Origin: Ramicandelaber brevisporus
Lineage: Eukaryota; Kickxellomycota; Ramicandelaberales; Ramicandelaberaceae
Direction: 5' to 3'
Assembly (NCBI GenBank): GCA_025201865.1
Contig: MU602798.1
Location: forward strand, 4,831 to 22,089
Length of the DNA stretch: 17,259 nucleotides
Shown: positions 7,701 to 16,096 of the stretch, one piece after another
How the letters are laid out: each line of letters starts with the position of its first letter
How positions within the stretch are numbered: the first letter of the stretch is position 1
Notes under the pieces: model-generated
The model's database searches: none
Seen by the model: only the letters and a program-made list of their open reading frames with translations
What the model was told of the DNA's origin: nothing
Made by a program: the position numbers and the translations under genes

Positions 7701-8342
7701 TACCAGACAGTCTAACAAGTCGTCAATGGCTGGTACCTGATCGATCGATACAGAATCTTGTTCTGTGACACTGATTTGATCAACATAAAGAGACAGTGCA
7801 TTGCGCAGCCAGTCATCTGAATCCAACGGGCCTGAAATGGTGATTGGGATATTTACCACCTCCAGCCCTGGATTCGCACCAACCAAAATGCATTCACTCT
7901 CAGTGTTCGTCGGTGGTTTTGACCCTGCTATTCTGGTCACCTTCGAAGAGGCTGCTCGATTGATACAGCGGGATACAAACAGTGGCCCAAGACACCGGTG
8001 AATGCCTGCAAACGTGACAGACTGATTAAAATCCCATGTTATGCGCAATGGAGAAGGCATCAATAGCGGGAGGAGCTGTTGCTGTTGTTGTTGTTGTTGC
8101 CGCTGTTGTTGCTGTAGTGGTAGTGGTAGTAGCACAGTGTCGTCATCAGCTCCTGGCGAAGAAAAGTGAGAGGGGATGGAGACTGGCTGATAGTTGAACT
8201 GTTGAGCAAACGCAAGTAGACTGCTGTTGCTGATACTGTCGCTGCTAGCACTGACACTGATATCATTGTCAGGCACAGTTGGACGTGCTGCTGCTGCTGC
8301 TGCCTTGCCCTGCCGCTGTTTTGCTCGAGACGTTGCACTCAT
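4707..8342 (-). CDS. Dbl-family Rho guanine nucleotide exchange factor (DH plus split PH-like domain)
   Basis: This intron-free frame encodes 1,211 residues. The DH domain spans about 316-545: the CR1-like block STIREMADTERSYLNSL lies near 320-336, and the family's best signature, LLMMPVQRIPQYRLLLRQLLR, lies at 474-494 in CR3. DH domains load GTP onto Rho-type GTPases at the plasma membrane or division site. A PH-like domain follows in pieces: VFNDRILLAEW at 591-601, a low-complexity insert at about 610-705, then THRFLAWCSLSDVAIYD at 706-722 and a final helix HDKATLFEAVREVSM. Regions 100-245 and 785-960 look folded but are not recognised. Poly-Gln lies at 77-89 and 1071-1080, PPPPP at 1060-1064, and Ser-rich, probably phosphorylated, stretches at 1040-1070. 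Target GTPase and subfamily (for example Ect2-like) cannot be set from sequence alone. It is divergent from the CH-kinase. Confidence 0.88.
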   Translation of the reverse strand: MSATSRAKQRQGKAAAAAARPTVPDNDISVSASSDSISNSSLLAFAQQFNYQPVSIPSHFSSPGADDDTVLLPLPLQQQQRQQQQQQQQLLPLLMPSPLRITWDFNQSVTFAGIHRCLGPLFVSRCINRAASSKVTRIAGSKPPTNTESECILVGANPGLEVVNIPITISGPLDSDDWLRNALSLYVDQISVTEQDSVSIDQVPAIDDLLDCLVSIPTGNPLLVALDKLVNVPSGWVPSATIRTATCVRTPRDKQAREGCAAFIGSLGTLRTATGDKAADNSTDIVDDCDDSATLVDLDDTTGGHSKDQVAEKRELRLVSTIREMADTERSYLNSLQVMHSLYVVPLRSTARSNMSNPASASTSSSVDSKVTMYTVNHLFSNIDDIIAASEQLLYDLEKLVDMADDPDDDRALLIGTVCVKHMLHYDIYAKYIACYQRASSTLKRLLEESELVRRMVQSGRERPESHKRALDDLLMMPVQRIPQYRLLLRQLLRFIPLQKFEGSEYRLLQMALDKIDEIGLAADDHEDAVQALTLLSELLATMEDCPPTIMNATRRLTSRMEATIEQVQSVSGSGSGNGGGIRHVHVSIMVFNDRILLAEWIDQSAAASFATCLPIEAYDAPTISRSITAADSLRFGTIRSQNGQQAAASPFPSTPAAGQRSRAASAGCNVVMSPVPTLSFSPTKNQHVQRKASRGFKQSGSSKLTHRFLAWCSLSDVAIYDTTADGQNNDIFLRWNPVYPSSSEHQRKAAGPVVKMSLQHWHDKATLFEAVREVSMVSIDERVKRHGFKVYESAGDVVNSQLALTYLHQDVSFVTYSDTNSNSSDELVSSNALVAYCGPQLPIDLDLLQRAIQPHDSATPPDTLCILVGAPSTGYQATWLQRNIALDSHTKLEFASFSRYQLATHIKAFAHHSHNHSQHSTADTQVGAYNDIFRLQLDSIFAIEPPLVRAHAPAIVLTSSSSSGNLQQQNDVEVDSFTLIEREDINAPPSPSGSIKRTFLGKALSFSRPFGRKGSQKQQLQTSGHRRQFSESDAASFERSSSSSRGSAESSQSSSSVSPPPPPSSSSLSQQQQQQQHQQETKHDSSIAWHVYCQNGRLSPRRQPIAFDTLSLYVQGSCALQPDDISASSTWSSRSASWIKRNGTPPTPSALNTKNGSVKRSAGSLRQALFSGSINSIDDVGLPPVQDYSSLSITSSLKGDRRRHARDIFN
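8076..8114 (-). repeat. Poly-glutamine coding tract in the RhoGEF
   Basis: This stretch encodes QQQQRQQQQQQQQ (residues 77-89) using mixed CAA and CAG, broken by one Arg codon. The mixed codons suggest an older, more stable tract than a pure CAG run. Confidence 0.9.
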
Positions 8343-8850
8343 CCTTTGTTCCTTTGTTCTTTTGTTTTCTTTTTGTTTTTGTTATTGAGAGTGTTTGTTT
8401 TGCGTTAGAAAGAAGTGTGAGACGAGACGATAAAAGACGAGACAAGACTACCACCTCTACTCAGAGTAAAACAAGGCAAAGATAACGAGGGTGAATGCAT
8501 TGTGCGGCCATGAGACTCCCTCCAACCTTCTGGTGTGTGTGCGTGCGTGTCTGCGTGCATGTGCTGGCGGAAAACACTACCAGTGTCTACATGGCAACAC
8601 AAGTGAGCAGTTCGTAACACGAGTCAATGTCATCATGATGTATACATTCACGGTGGAATAACTATCAAGAGAGCACGACACGAAGCAGGGTACATCCGCC
8701 CAGCGCCAATTGTCAGTTGAGCGCAGTATTGTCAACAAGAATGCAGATGCACCGAACTCTCTCAAGCAGAGAAGAAACCCTCTCGTTCTTCTGTCCCAAA
8801 GCGCTCCAACTTTATTTGTATAAGTCTACACAAGAAGATCGGTCTGTTTG
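8343..8850. promoter_or_regulatory. Shared divergent upstream region of the RhoGEF and CH-kinase genes
   Basis: This 508-bp head-to-head spacer has no gene. It contains a T/TG-rich leader next to the RhoGEF start, a GTGTGTGCGTGCG stretch at about 8532-8560, and a TATA-like TTTGTATAAG at about 8815-8824. That motif lies only about 30 bp before the kinase ATG, so if it is the TATA box the leader is very short. In-frame TAA at 8821 bounds the kinase reading frame upstream. Confidence 0.5.
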
Positions 8851-8861
8851 ATGCAGGTTAC

Positions 8862-8898
<37 letters not shown>

Positions 8899-11800
8899 CA
8901 ACAGCAAGCTCGGCCGACTACTCCAGCAACGCCTTCGACGCCGACGCTGATGTCGACTGTTCATGTGTCTACTCGAACCATCACTCGCCAGGCAACAAGT
9001 AGTGCTCCAAACGTTGCAACTCTTGCGGCTGCCTTGAGTAGTAACAGTAACAATAGCAATAGCAACGGTGGAAGCGGTAGTAACAACGGCAGTAGTAACA
9101 GTGGCGGTGGCGGTGGTGCAGTGTCGCCTTCTACGCCAACCGCGGTTACAGCAGAGACAATCGGCCGGCGGATAGCTCGAGCACGGTCTGATCCACGCAG
9201 CGGAGAGCTTGCAGCACGCAGGTTCCTGGAGACGGTTCTTGAAGAGTCATTGCCTGATGGAGACTTGCAGAGCGTGCTGAAGGATGGAAGTGTGCTGTGT
9301 AAAGCATTGAATACTGTTCGTCCTGGAGCAGTGTCCAGTGTTGGAAATAAGCCAGGAATGTTTGTGATGATGGAGAACATCACTCGGTTCTTGGATGGAT
9401 GCAGAAGAGTGCTTGGACTGCCCAATACTGATCTATTTGAGACTCAGGATTTATACAACGGAAGAGATATGAACAGAGTAATCAACACCATCCTTGCGAT
9501 GGAGAGAGCTGTCAATGGAGGAGGCAGCAATGCAGTCGGATTGGAAAGAACCAGAAGAACAACCATGGCATCCCCATCTAATCAGCCACTTCATTCTATT
9601 GGAGAGCCACTGTCGCCCATCCTGGAATCAGTCACAAGCCGGCCCAGCTCTGCATCACTGCGTCCACTGCAGAGCCAGCAGCAGCTACTTTCAACGCCAC
9701 TCACCAAACTGCCAACTGTTCCACCACAATCACCCTTCCAAATGGACACTCCGCTGGCTAAAATATCCTCAACTGCTCAAGCAATGATGTCTTCGCCTGT
9801 TCTGCCTTCATCAGACTCGCGCTATGGCTCAGCGACATCAACCGCAACAAGAACGACTCCACCCAAGGTGCTCAGCATCACAGAAGCACTCGCAGCAGCC
9901 AGTCTGAATGCAGCCCAAGCAAATCCACTTCAAATGCAGTATAGCTATGAAGATGACCCAGTTGAGCCGTCATTTGTGAGTGCAATCAACTTGGATGCAA
10001 ATTTGGCAGTCCCAGTGTCATCAACCCAGCTGAATGAAGAAGCAGTATCGGATGAGATTATGCTCAAATCTTCGTCAATCACGCCAACTTGGTCGAATGC
10101 ATCATTATCGTCATCAGCAGTATCAGCAACTAACAACGCACTGCAATACACATCACCTGGAGACATGAGTGGAGCATCTTCATCCATTGCATCACCTCAA
10201 CTGAGTAGTCACAGTGGAAAACAGCTGAATAGAATGCAGTCACAAAGAAGACATGGCAGAGCAAGCCATGGAAATCGCCGTGGTCACACCAACAAGCGAT
10301 CATCTCGGTCAGGAAGCAGTAACAGCAACAGCAACAGCAACAGTAGTAGCAATGGTGGCAGTAGCAGCCGAAAGATGGCAACAAAAGAGCTGGTCACAAT
10401 ATATTCAGCTGAATTGAATGGTCCAATCGCGTTTCAAATCGGAAATGTAATTGGAAAGGGACAGTTTGGTACAGTTTATCGAGCATTGAATTTGGAAACA
10501 GCCCAGATGGTCGCATTTAAACGAATTCCACTCTCAAATAAACCAAATGAGCAAGTGGATGAAATGATGAGGGAAGTTGAGTTGCTGCAATCTTTGTCTC
10601 ATCCGAGAATTGTCCAGTACATTGGCTATCTTAAGACATCAAACCATTTGGATATTGTGCTGGAATATGTCGAAAATGGCTCACTGTATCATACTCTAAA
10701 GGCATTTGGTGAATTTAGTGAGAAGCTAGTTTTGGCTTATGTTGTTAAAATACTGGAGGGATTGGTTTACCTGCACGATATGAATGTGGTTCATTGTGAC
10801 TTGAAAGCTGCAAATATTTTGACTACAAAGAATGGAAACACGAAACTAACTGATTTTGGCGTATCTCTCAGTATAACCAAACGTGCCAATGGCGAAGATG
10901 ATGATTCCGAGGCGGCCAATCACATTGCAGGAACTCCCAATTGGATGGCTCCGGAAGTAATTAGTCTGCGCGGGGTTTCTACTAAATCTGACATTTGGAG
11001 TTTAGGCTGCACAATTATTGAGCTGTTAACCGGTCGACCGCCATATCACGGATTAAACCCACTCTCAGCCATGTATCACATTGTAGAGGATGATGGCCCC
11101 ACATTGCCAGATGACCTCTCCACTCAGCTTCAATCATTCTTGGAAATGTGCTTCAGAAAAGATCCTTCAGAACGACCATCAGCTGCAGAGCTAATGAGAC
11201 ATCCTTGGATCCGTCAAGCCAAGTCTGAGGCTAACGAGTTGAAAGCATTGAGAAGAGAAAGTACGATGAGAATGAGAAGACCCGCTGCATCCGGTGATGG
11301 TGGAACTGTCGCTGGTGCAGCCAGCGGCAGCTCACGTATGCTGAATAGACGATCGAATGTGCCGACAGCAGCCAGTAGTCTGGCTCATGGCCCAATTGTG
11401 AATCCAAGGCTGTCTCTACTGCGCTCAGATATCCCATCCACAACATCTCAATCTCAATCTCAATCTCAATCTCAATCTCAGTCTCATCCAACAGCACAAC
11501 AACAGACTACAGCCATCACAGCATCCAATAGCCCTCCAGCAGCGGGCAAAGTTGCTGGTTTACAGCGTCTTCGTGGCAGTGCAAGCAGCGGAGCTCTTGT
11601 GTCAAACAGCCATGCTTCTGGAAACGGCGGACTCTCGTCGCCAGCGCGTTCCCGACTATCACTGGCTCCAACCCCATCCTCTAGCTCGCGACCATCTTCT
11701 ACTCTTCAGAGACAACCAGTGTCTGGCCAAGTTCCAGTTCAAGGCCGTATCTCAATTGCAGCTCTCACACCGGCTCGCAATAGACACTCTCTGTTACAGC

Positions 11801-13455
11801 CATCTCCATTACAGCAGGCTAGAGTTGATATCACAGAAGACATGGCAACACCTCGAAGAGCCTCCGACAGTCACACAACTACAACATCGGACGAAGCACA
11901 AACTACCACCGCCACTACTACTACTACTGCCACAACAACACCATCAGCGACAGAACCACAGACACCGCCACCTCTTCTTCGCCGCCAGGTTCACGACAAG
12001 GAGAAACTGCGACGAATCAAACAAAGACTGGGTGCACTTGTACTCACTGACAATGACTCCAGCCAAGCCAGCATGGCGTCGGCAATTGACAGTGCAGCGG
12101 CCTCGCCAAGCATGTCTGCCCTGGACGATGGCAGCCCAAAGACATCCACTCCAACTCTTGGCATCAAATCGGTCCAGCTACAGCAGCATTCGCAGCTTAG
12201 CTCAATAAACGCGCTAAGTGAATCGCCGAGCAGTGTTCAAAGACGACGTGCTACTGACTACACTGCCGCTCAGGCAGCATCCGCAATAGCTTCTGTTGAA
12301 TCGCACATCCCGCCTCAAGCACCACTGCCTCCAACTCCACCAGTGCAACAGCCACCACAGCTGCCTCCCCGCACAAATGGATCGTCGACGCGAAAGAATG
12401 GCACAATGACACTGCGAGCTCCACTGCCGAACATGGTCTCGCCGGAAATTACCAGTGAGGCATCAGCATCGACCCAAAAGCCAATGTCGCCGCCACCTCG
12501 AGCCATTGTTCTCTCTGTCCAGTCTCCATCTGATGCTCAGCTCTCACAGTCGCCTCCTCTTGCCACAAGACGGGTCGAATCTGGTCCTACTCAGATGCCA
12601 GCTCTGCCGCCACTTCAAACTAGTAGCATTGCATCTTCCGGTGCCAATGTTGATGGCAGCGGCAGTGTCAAGGTAAGAAACCAACAGCAGCAGCAACAGC
12701 AACAGCAACAGCCGCCGCTTCCACCCAGACCAGTTTCCATGACCATGGCTGAAATGGCATTGTCAGTGTCCGATGCTAGTGGAGGCAACAACAGCGGCAA
12801 CAACAGTGATTGCGAGCCAAAGACTGCGACCAGTTTACGGCGGTGGAGATGGCCTGCAATCAGCGATGCCGGAGACAGTGCTTCGGCGAGTGTCACTCGT
12901 CCAAGACGGCCACATTCACGCACGGCATCCTCTGTCAACAAGACACCCACAGAGTTGTTTACACCTGATCATGATCCGCAGCAAGCTCAAGATGCGATAT
13001 TGCACCAGTCGGATGTAACCCAACATCCTGCTCCACCACCACTACCACTACCACCACCACCACCACCACCACTTCCACCTGCGCCAACATCACCTCTGCC
13101 GCCTCCACCACCACTTCATCTCCATCCTTCTGTCAGAGGAGCATCATCAGTGCGGTCTGCATCCGATCAGCAGCCGTTCAACCGTCCACCTCTTCCAACC
13201 CTGACAATCACTCCTGTAGCACCAATTCCATCAGCCAGTCATGATGCTGACATTGATGATACAGATGAAGATGAATGGGAGACTGAAGTTCATCTTGGCA
13301 CATCTGCTCCGCAATTGCCAACTTCTTCCGCCGCTGTTGATGGCACAGCCACAATCTCTTCCGTAACCACAGTTTCTGGTCATTCGAAGCGCTTGCCATC
13401 ATTCAAGATTCGACCAAGCAGAAAGCGAATTAATGACAACTGTTCCCAACAGTAA
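8851..13455 (+). CDS. Calponin-homology domain fused to a Cdc7/SepH-like (STE-type) protein kinase
   Basis: This intron-free frame encodes 1,534 residues. The ATG at 8851 is the first in frame after the TAA at 8821; an earlier TTG is not a eukaryotic start. A Gln tract at 5-19 leads into a calponin-homology domain at about 103-222 of the transgelin type (LKDGSVLCKALN near 143-154, FVMMENITRFLDGCR, then TDLFETQDLYNGRDMNRVINTI), which suggests actin binding. The kinase spans about 528-789: GKGQFG loop, Lys557, HCD at 648-650 (Asp650 catalytic), DFG at 668-670, APE at 700-702, SDIWSLGCTIIELLTGRPPYHGL. These features fit the Cdc7/SepH/MAP3K-epsilon group, which drives septation and cytokinesis. 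The remaining 745 residues are low complexity: SQ repeats 866-878, Thr-rich stretch, poly-Gln 1278-1287, SH3-ligand-like PPLPPRP, a proline run at about 1393-1425, an acidic DDTDEDEWE and a basic C-terminal tail. Kinase identity is firm; the septation role and actin link are inferred. Confidence 0.93.
8863..8907 (+). repeat. CAG/CAA repeat encoding 15 Gln
   Basis: Ten uninterrupted CAG codons are followed by alternating CAA and CAG. It lies directly after the start codon region of the CH-kinase. The pure CAG part is a likely site of length variation between strains. Confidence 0.95.
11446..11484 (+). repeat. TCTCAA hexanucleotide repeat encoding Ser-Gln dipeptides
   Basis: Six tandem TCTCAA/G units plus a closing TCT give (Ser-Gln)6-Ser at residues 866-878 of the CH-kinase. 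SQ pairs match the target motif of ATM/ATR-family kinases, but a plain microsatellite expansion explains them equally well. Confidence 0.9.
12682..12711 (+). repeat. CAG/CAA repeat encoding 10 Gln
   Basis: Mixed CAA and CAG codons encode residues 1278-1287 of the CH-kinase, immediately before the proline-rich PPLPPRP motif. Confidence 0.9.
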
Positions 13456-13952
13456 ACATCAGTCTACTCTTTTCCCTTTATTGAAACAAATAAAACAAAA
13501 CAACAATATTAATACTAATAATACTTATACTACTAATAATATCTTTAAATGTAGCGCTCGCATAGTTATCGTTCTCTTTGCTTTTTATAGCCTTGATGGA
13601 ATCACATGGTGTGGTTGTTGTCTCGGATGTCCTTCAAATGCCACGGATGTCTGGAAGGCTGCTGCTGCTGGATGGTGAATTGCGGGATTAAAACGAATGC
13701 CAACCATACAATCGCTGCGAGATCTCCACGGGTCCACTCCTGGCGAGTACGCGGCAGGGTGCATCGTTCTACAGTCGTATGGATACTGCATGGACTTTAT
13801 GAGTTGTATACTGCTCATCTCGAGTTGTTGTTGTTGTTGCTGTTGTTGCTTCCGGCACGTGTTTGTTCCGTCGCAATAGTTGGTGCTCAATGCAAGAATT
13901 AGTTTGAAAAAAAGAAGTGAAAGCGGTGAGCGAATTATCCACCTCCGTTGAT
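13456..13952. other. Convergent intergenic region between the CH-kinase and the 683-residue protein gene
   Basis: The left part is the A-rich 3' end of the CH-kinase, with an AATACT/AATAAT-type simple repeat at about 13503-13545. The right part has a CAA/CAG-type repeat (minus strand) at about 13826-13850. Minus-strand open frames of 123 and 75 codons cross the right part; neither has recognisable domains. The 75-codon frame could be an unrecognised last exon of the neighbouring gene, but the evidence is weak. Confidence 0.45.
13489..13494 (+). terminator. Poly(A) signal of the CH-kinase gene
   Basis: A canonical AATAAA lies 33 nt after the TAA at 13453-13455, in an A-rich context. Confidence 0.6.
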
Positions 13953-16004
13953 TCAAGAGGTTGAGTCGAGCACAAACTTGACGATGGTCTTGACATGTGT
14001 CATTCCAGGCCGTGACCGAACATCCACTCCGGCGAATCCAGCCACTAACTGGACAAAGCCAACTACAAACTCAAGCAGTAGACAAAATGGACCAGAAGGA
14101 TTGTCGATGACCTGGGAATCGCTGCCCAAATGGTGCCCAAGTCGCTCACAGGCATTCAAGCCGCATTCGATGATACTGGACATGAGAGGGTCTAGAGACG
14201 TGGCCAGGGCAGAGTCGGACTGAACTTGGGCAATTGATAGAAAGGAACCGCGGCCAATGTCTTGCAGAATAGTAAGTGCTTTTGTAATTGACGAGAATTG
14301 CTTGATGAATCGAACGTCTCGGGTGCGCCGTGACGCATCGCTTGTGGTAGTAGTGGCTACGGCTGGTGTTGACTGCCTCACTGCGCGAACAATAGCTGCT
14401 GATGTATCGACCAAAGAAGTCAAGAATTGTACCGATGGTTCGCCTGTTAAAAGAAGGACATCTCTCGCTGTTTCCAAGGCTCTCACCGCCGCATCAATTC
14501 CTGAAACAACAACCACACCCTCTAGCATTTGCTGTGTGAGTAATGCGATACACATTTGAAGAATGCGGACTGTCGTTTGCTGGAATGTTAGCCGACATTG
14601 TGCCAAGAGAGCGTCATCTACAGGCAAGTTACTCATTCGCCATTCAATTGCATTCAGAGCCAATATTCCATATCCTTCAGTCGATTTCAACTGGATGTCG
14701 GCCGCAAATGAGTCGATGCTCGCTGTCACTTCGTCAATCGAGGTACTGTGATGAATGTCTGTTTGTGGGATGTGGGTAGTGCTGACAAACTTCTGCATGC
14801 TATCCATTAGCCGAATGAATCCAATTGTTCTCTCAATTGTGTTGATCTGTGGATGAAACCACGGGAGGACATCGGATATTAATGTGAAGTTGTGCTGCTC
14901 AAACCACTCTGCCAGTGCCTCAAGCTGATCTGCCGCTGAGCGCAAGCTGTCCATGTTAAGCAACTGACCGCTTGTCGATAATGTGACTACAGATGCCAAA
15001 GCGCCTGCATGCTGTGAGAACTGAGCGATCCGAGATTCTAACTCAGCAGTAGCTTCTCGAGAATCGATGTTGTTATGGGCAGCGTAGTGTGCAACCCACT
15101 GATCGACTGAGCCGAACTGCATCGAGGTGCTGTCTGAAAGCAATCCGGACTGTGTCAAGATATCTGGGAGCTGATAATGTCCAGATCCTGCACCAAATGA
15201 TGCCCCGTAGCCCGATAAGAAGCTACCACTGCCGTTGCGAACCAGACCGAGCTTGCTGCCAAGTCGTGGACTTGATAGAAATGAGTTAGGTTTGGATTCG
15301 TTTGTGTAAGCAGATGACACTTGGCGTAATCTCCGGATTGGACGGTTTGCAGATACACCAAACAGATTGCTTGACGATGCTGGTGGCAAGAGCAACAGCT
15401 GAGACTCGCCCGGCGGACTAAAGTTCCGATGTCTAGCTGCCAGTGGTTTGCTTTGAGAGTTGGATGAATGTTGCCGATTCCAAAGTGTTGTTGAGGACAG
15501 CTTGGCTGTTGACACATCATCGTCCTCTTCATCCATAGCATCGTTATCAGAAACAAAGCCACTGTTGGGAGATGACAGATGAGCTGGCCGTGGTGACAAT
15601 CTTGCCAGCTTCCTCGCGTTTGGCAACGGAAGTCGAGAGTGTGCTGTTGTTGTTGCTGTTGTTGCTGTTGCTCCTAACGTTACTGCGGATATCACGGGTA
15701 CATCTACATCCATCTCGTCTGATGCGCGTTTGTTACTACTACCGCTATTGCCGCTTGTGTCTCTGCTGTTCACTCTCTTTGAATCGACATCGGATGAGAT
15801 GTTGATATGGGACATGATGCCCTGTAAAGAGTCGAATGCCTTCACGCTCGCTGGAGATGCCGGCACTGATCCAGACCCACGTCTCAGTAGTTGCTGGTTG
15901 TGGAGCTGAGTGCTGCTGGAGCGCGGTCGATACTCTTCAAACAGCGTCTCTAGTGCCTCCAGCAGCGTCGTGGCCGCCGATGTCCAACCTGTTTGCAGTG
16001 CCAT
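13953..16004 (-). CDS. Unrecognised 683-residue protein: disordered N-terminal half, helical C-terminal half
   Basis: This is an intron-free frame whose product I do not recognise. Residues 1-25 look like a short amphipathic helix. Residues 26-290 are low complexity, rich in Ser, Asn, Thr and Arg, with an acidic patch DAMDEEDDD at 155-163, an Ala/Thr run at 111-121, and basic-plus-SP or TP-like sites such as RLSP, HLSSP and RNFSP that could be kinase targets. From about 295 to the end, the sequence is dense in hydrophobic heptads without gaps or transmembrane segments, so an all-helical scaffold-like domain is likely. Trp303, Trp367, Trp382 and Trp455 are spaced through it. No catalytic motif, zinc site or signal peptide was seen. 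A role in the cytoplasm or nucleus is the most that can be inferred. It shares a 92-bp divergent promoter with the PHD/winged-helix gene. Confidence 0.78.
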   Translation of the reverse strand: MALQTGWTSAATTLLEALETLFEEYRPRSSSTQLHNQQLLRRGSGSVPASPASVKAFDSLQGIMSHINISSDVDSKRVNSRDTSGNSGSSNKRASDEMDVDVPVISAVTLGATATTATTTAHSRLPLPNARKLARLSPRPAHLSSPNSGFVSDNDAMDEEDDDVSTAKLSSTTLWNRQHSSNSQSKPLAARHRNFSPPGESQLLLLPPASSSNLFGVSANRPIRRLRQVSSAYTNESKPNSFLSSPRLGSKLGLVRNGSGSFLSGYGASFGAGSGHYQLPDILTQSGLLSDSTSMQFGSVDQWVAHYAAHNNIDSREATAELESRIAQFSQHAGALASVVTLSTSGQLLNMDSLRSAADQLEALAEWFEQHNFTLISDVLPWFHPQINTIERTIGFIRLMDSMQKFVSTTHIPQTDIHHSTSIDEVTASIDSFAADIQLKSTEGYGILALNAIEWRMSNLPVDDALLAQCRLTFQQTTVRILQMCIALLTQQMLEGVVVVSGIDAAVRALETARDVLLLTGEPSVQFLTSLVDTSAAIVRAVRQSTPAVATTTTSDASRRTRDVRFIKQFSSITKALTILQDIGRGSFLSIAQVQSDSALATSLDPLMSSIIECGLNACERLGHHLGSDSQVIDNPSGPFCLLLEFVVGFVQLVAGFAGVDVRSRPGMTHVKTIVKFVLDSTS

Positions 16005-16096
16005 CTTCCTGTTACTTTGCAGTTGGTGTTGTTTGTTGATTTCGATCTGCTTTGTTTTTTTTTATTGAATCAATCAAAACACACACATACAACACG
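16005..16096. promoter_or_regulatory. 92-bp bidirectional promoter
   Basis: Only 92 bp separate the two divergent ATG codons (16004 minus, 16097 plus). The spacer has a T-run at about 16055-16063 and the symmetric-looking ATTGAATCAAT at about 16064-16074, followed by a CA-rich leader. So short a gap implies shared regulatory DNA and overlapping or very short 5' leaders. Confidence 0.65.

Noticed and set aside
11552-12208. 218-codon plus-strand frame
   Set aside because: It is a shifted frame within the low-complexity C-terminal region of the CH-kinase, with no domain and high Leu/His/Gln bias from CAG/CTC-type repeats.
13585-13956. 123-codon minus-strand frame as a separate gene
   Set aside because: It has a hydrophobic start and a Gln run but no recognisable domain. 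It overlaps the end of the 683-residue gene, and its Gln run comes from a simple repeat.
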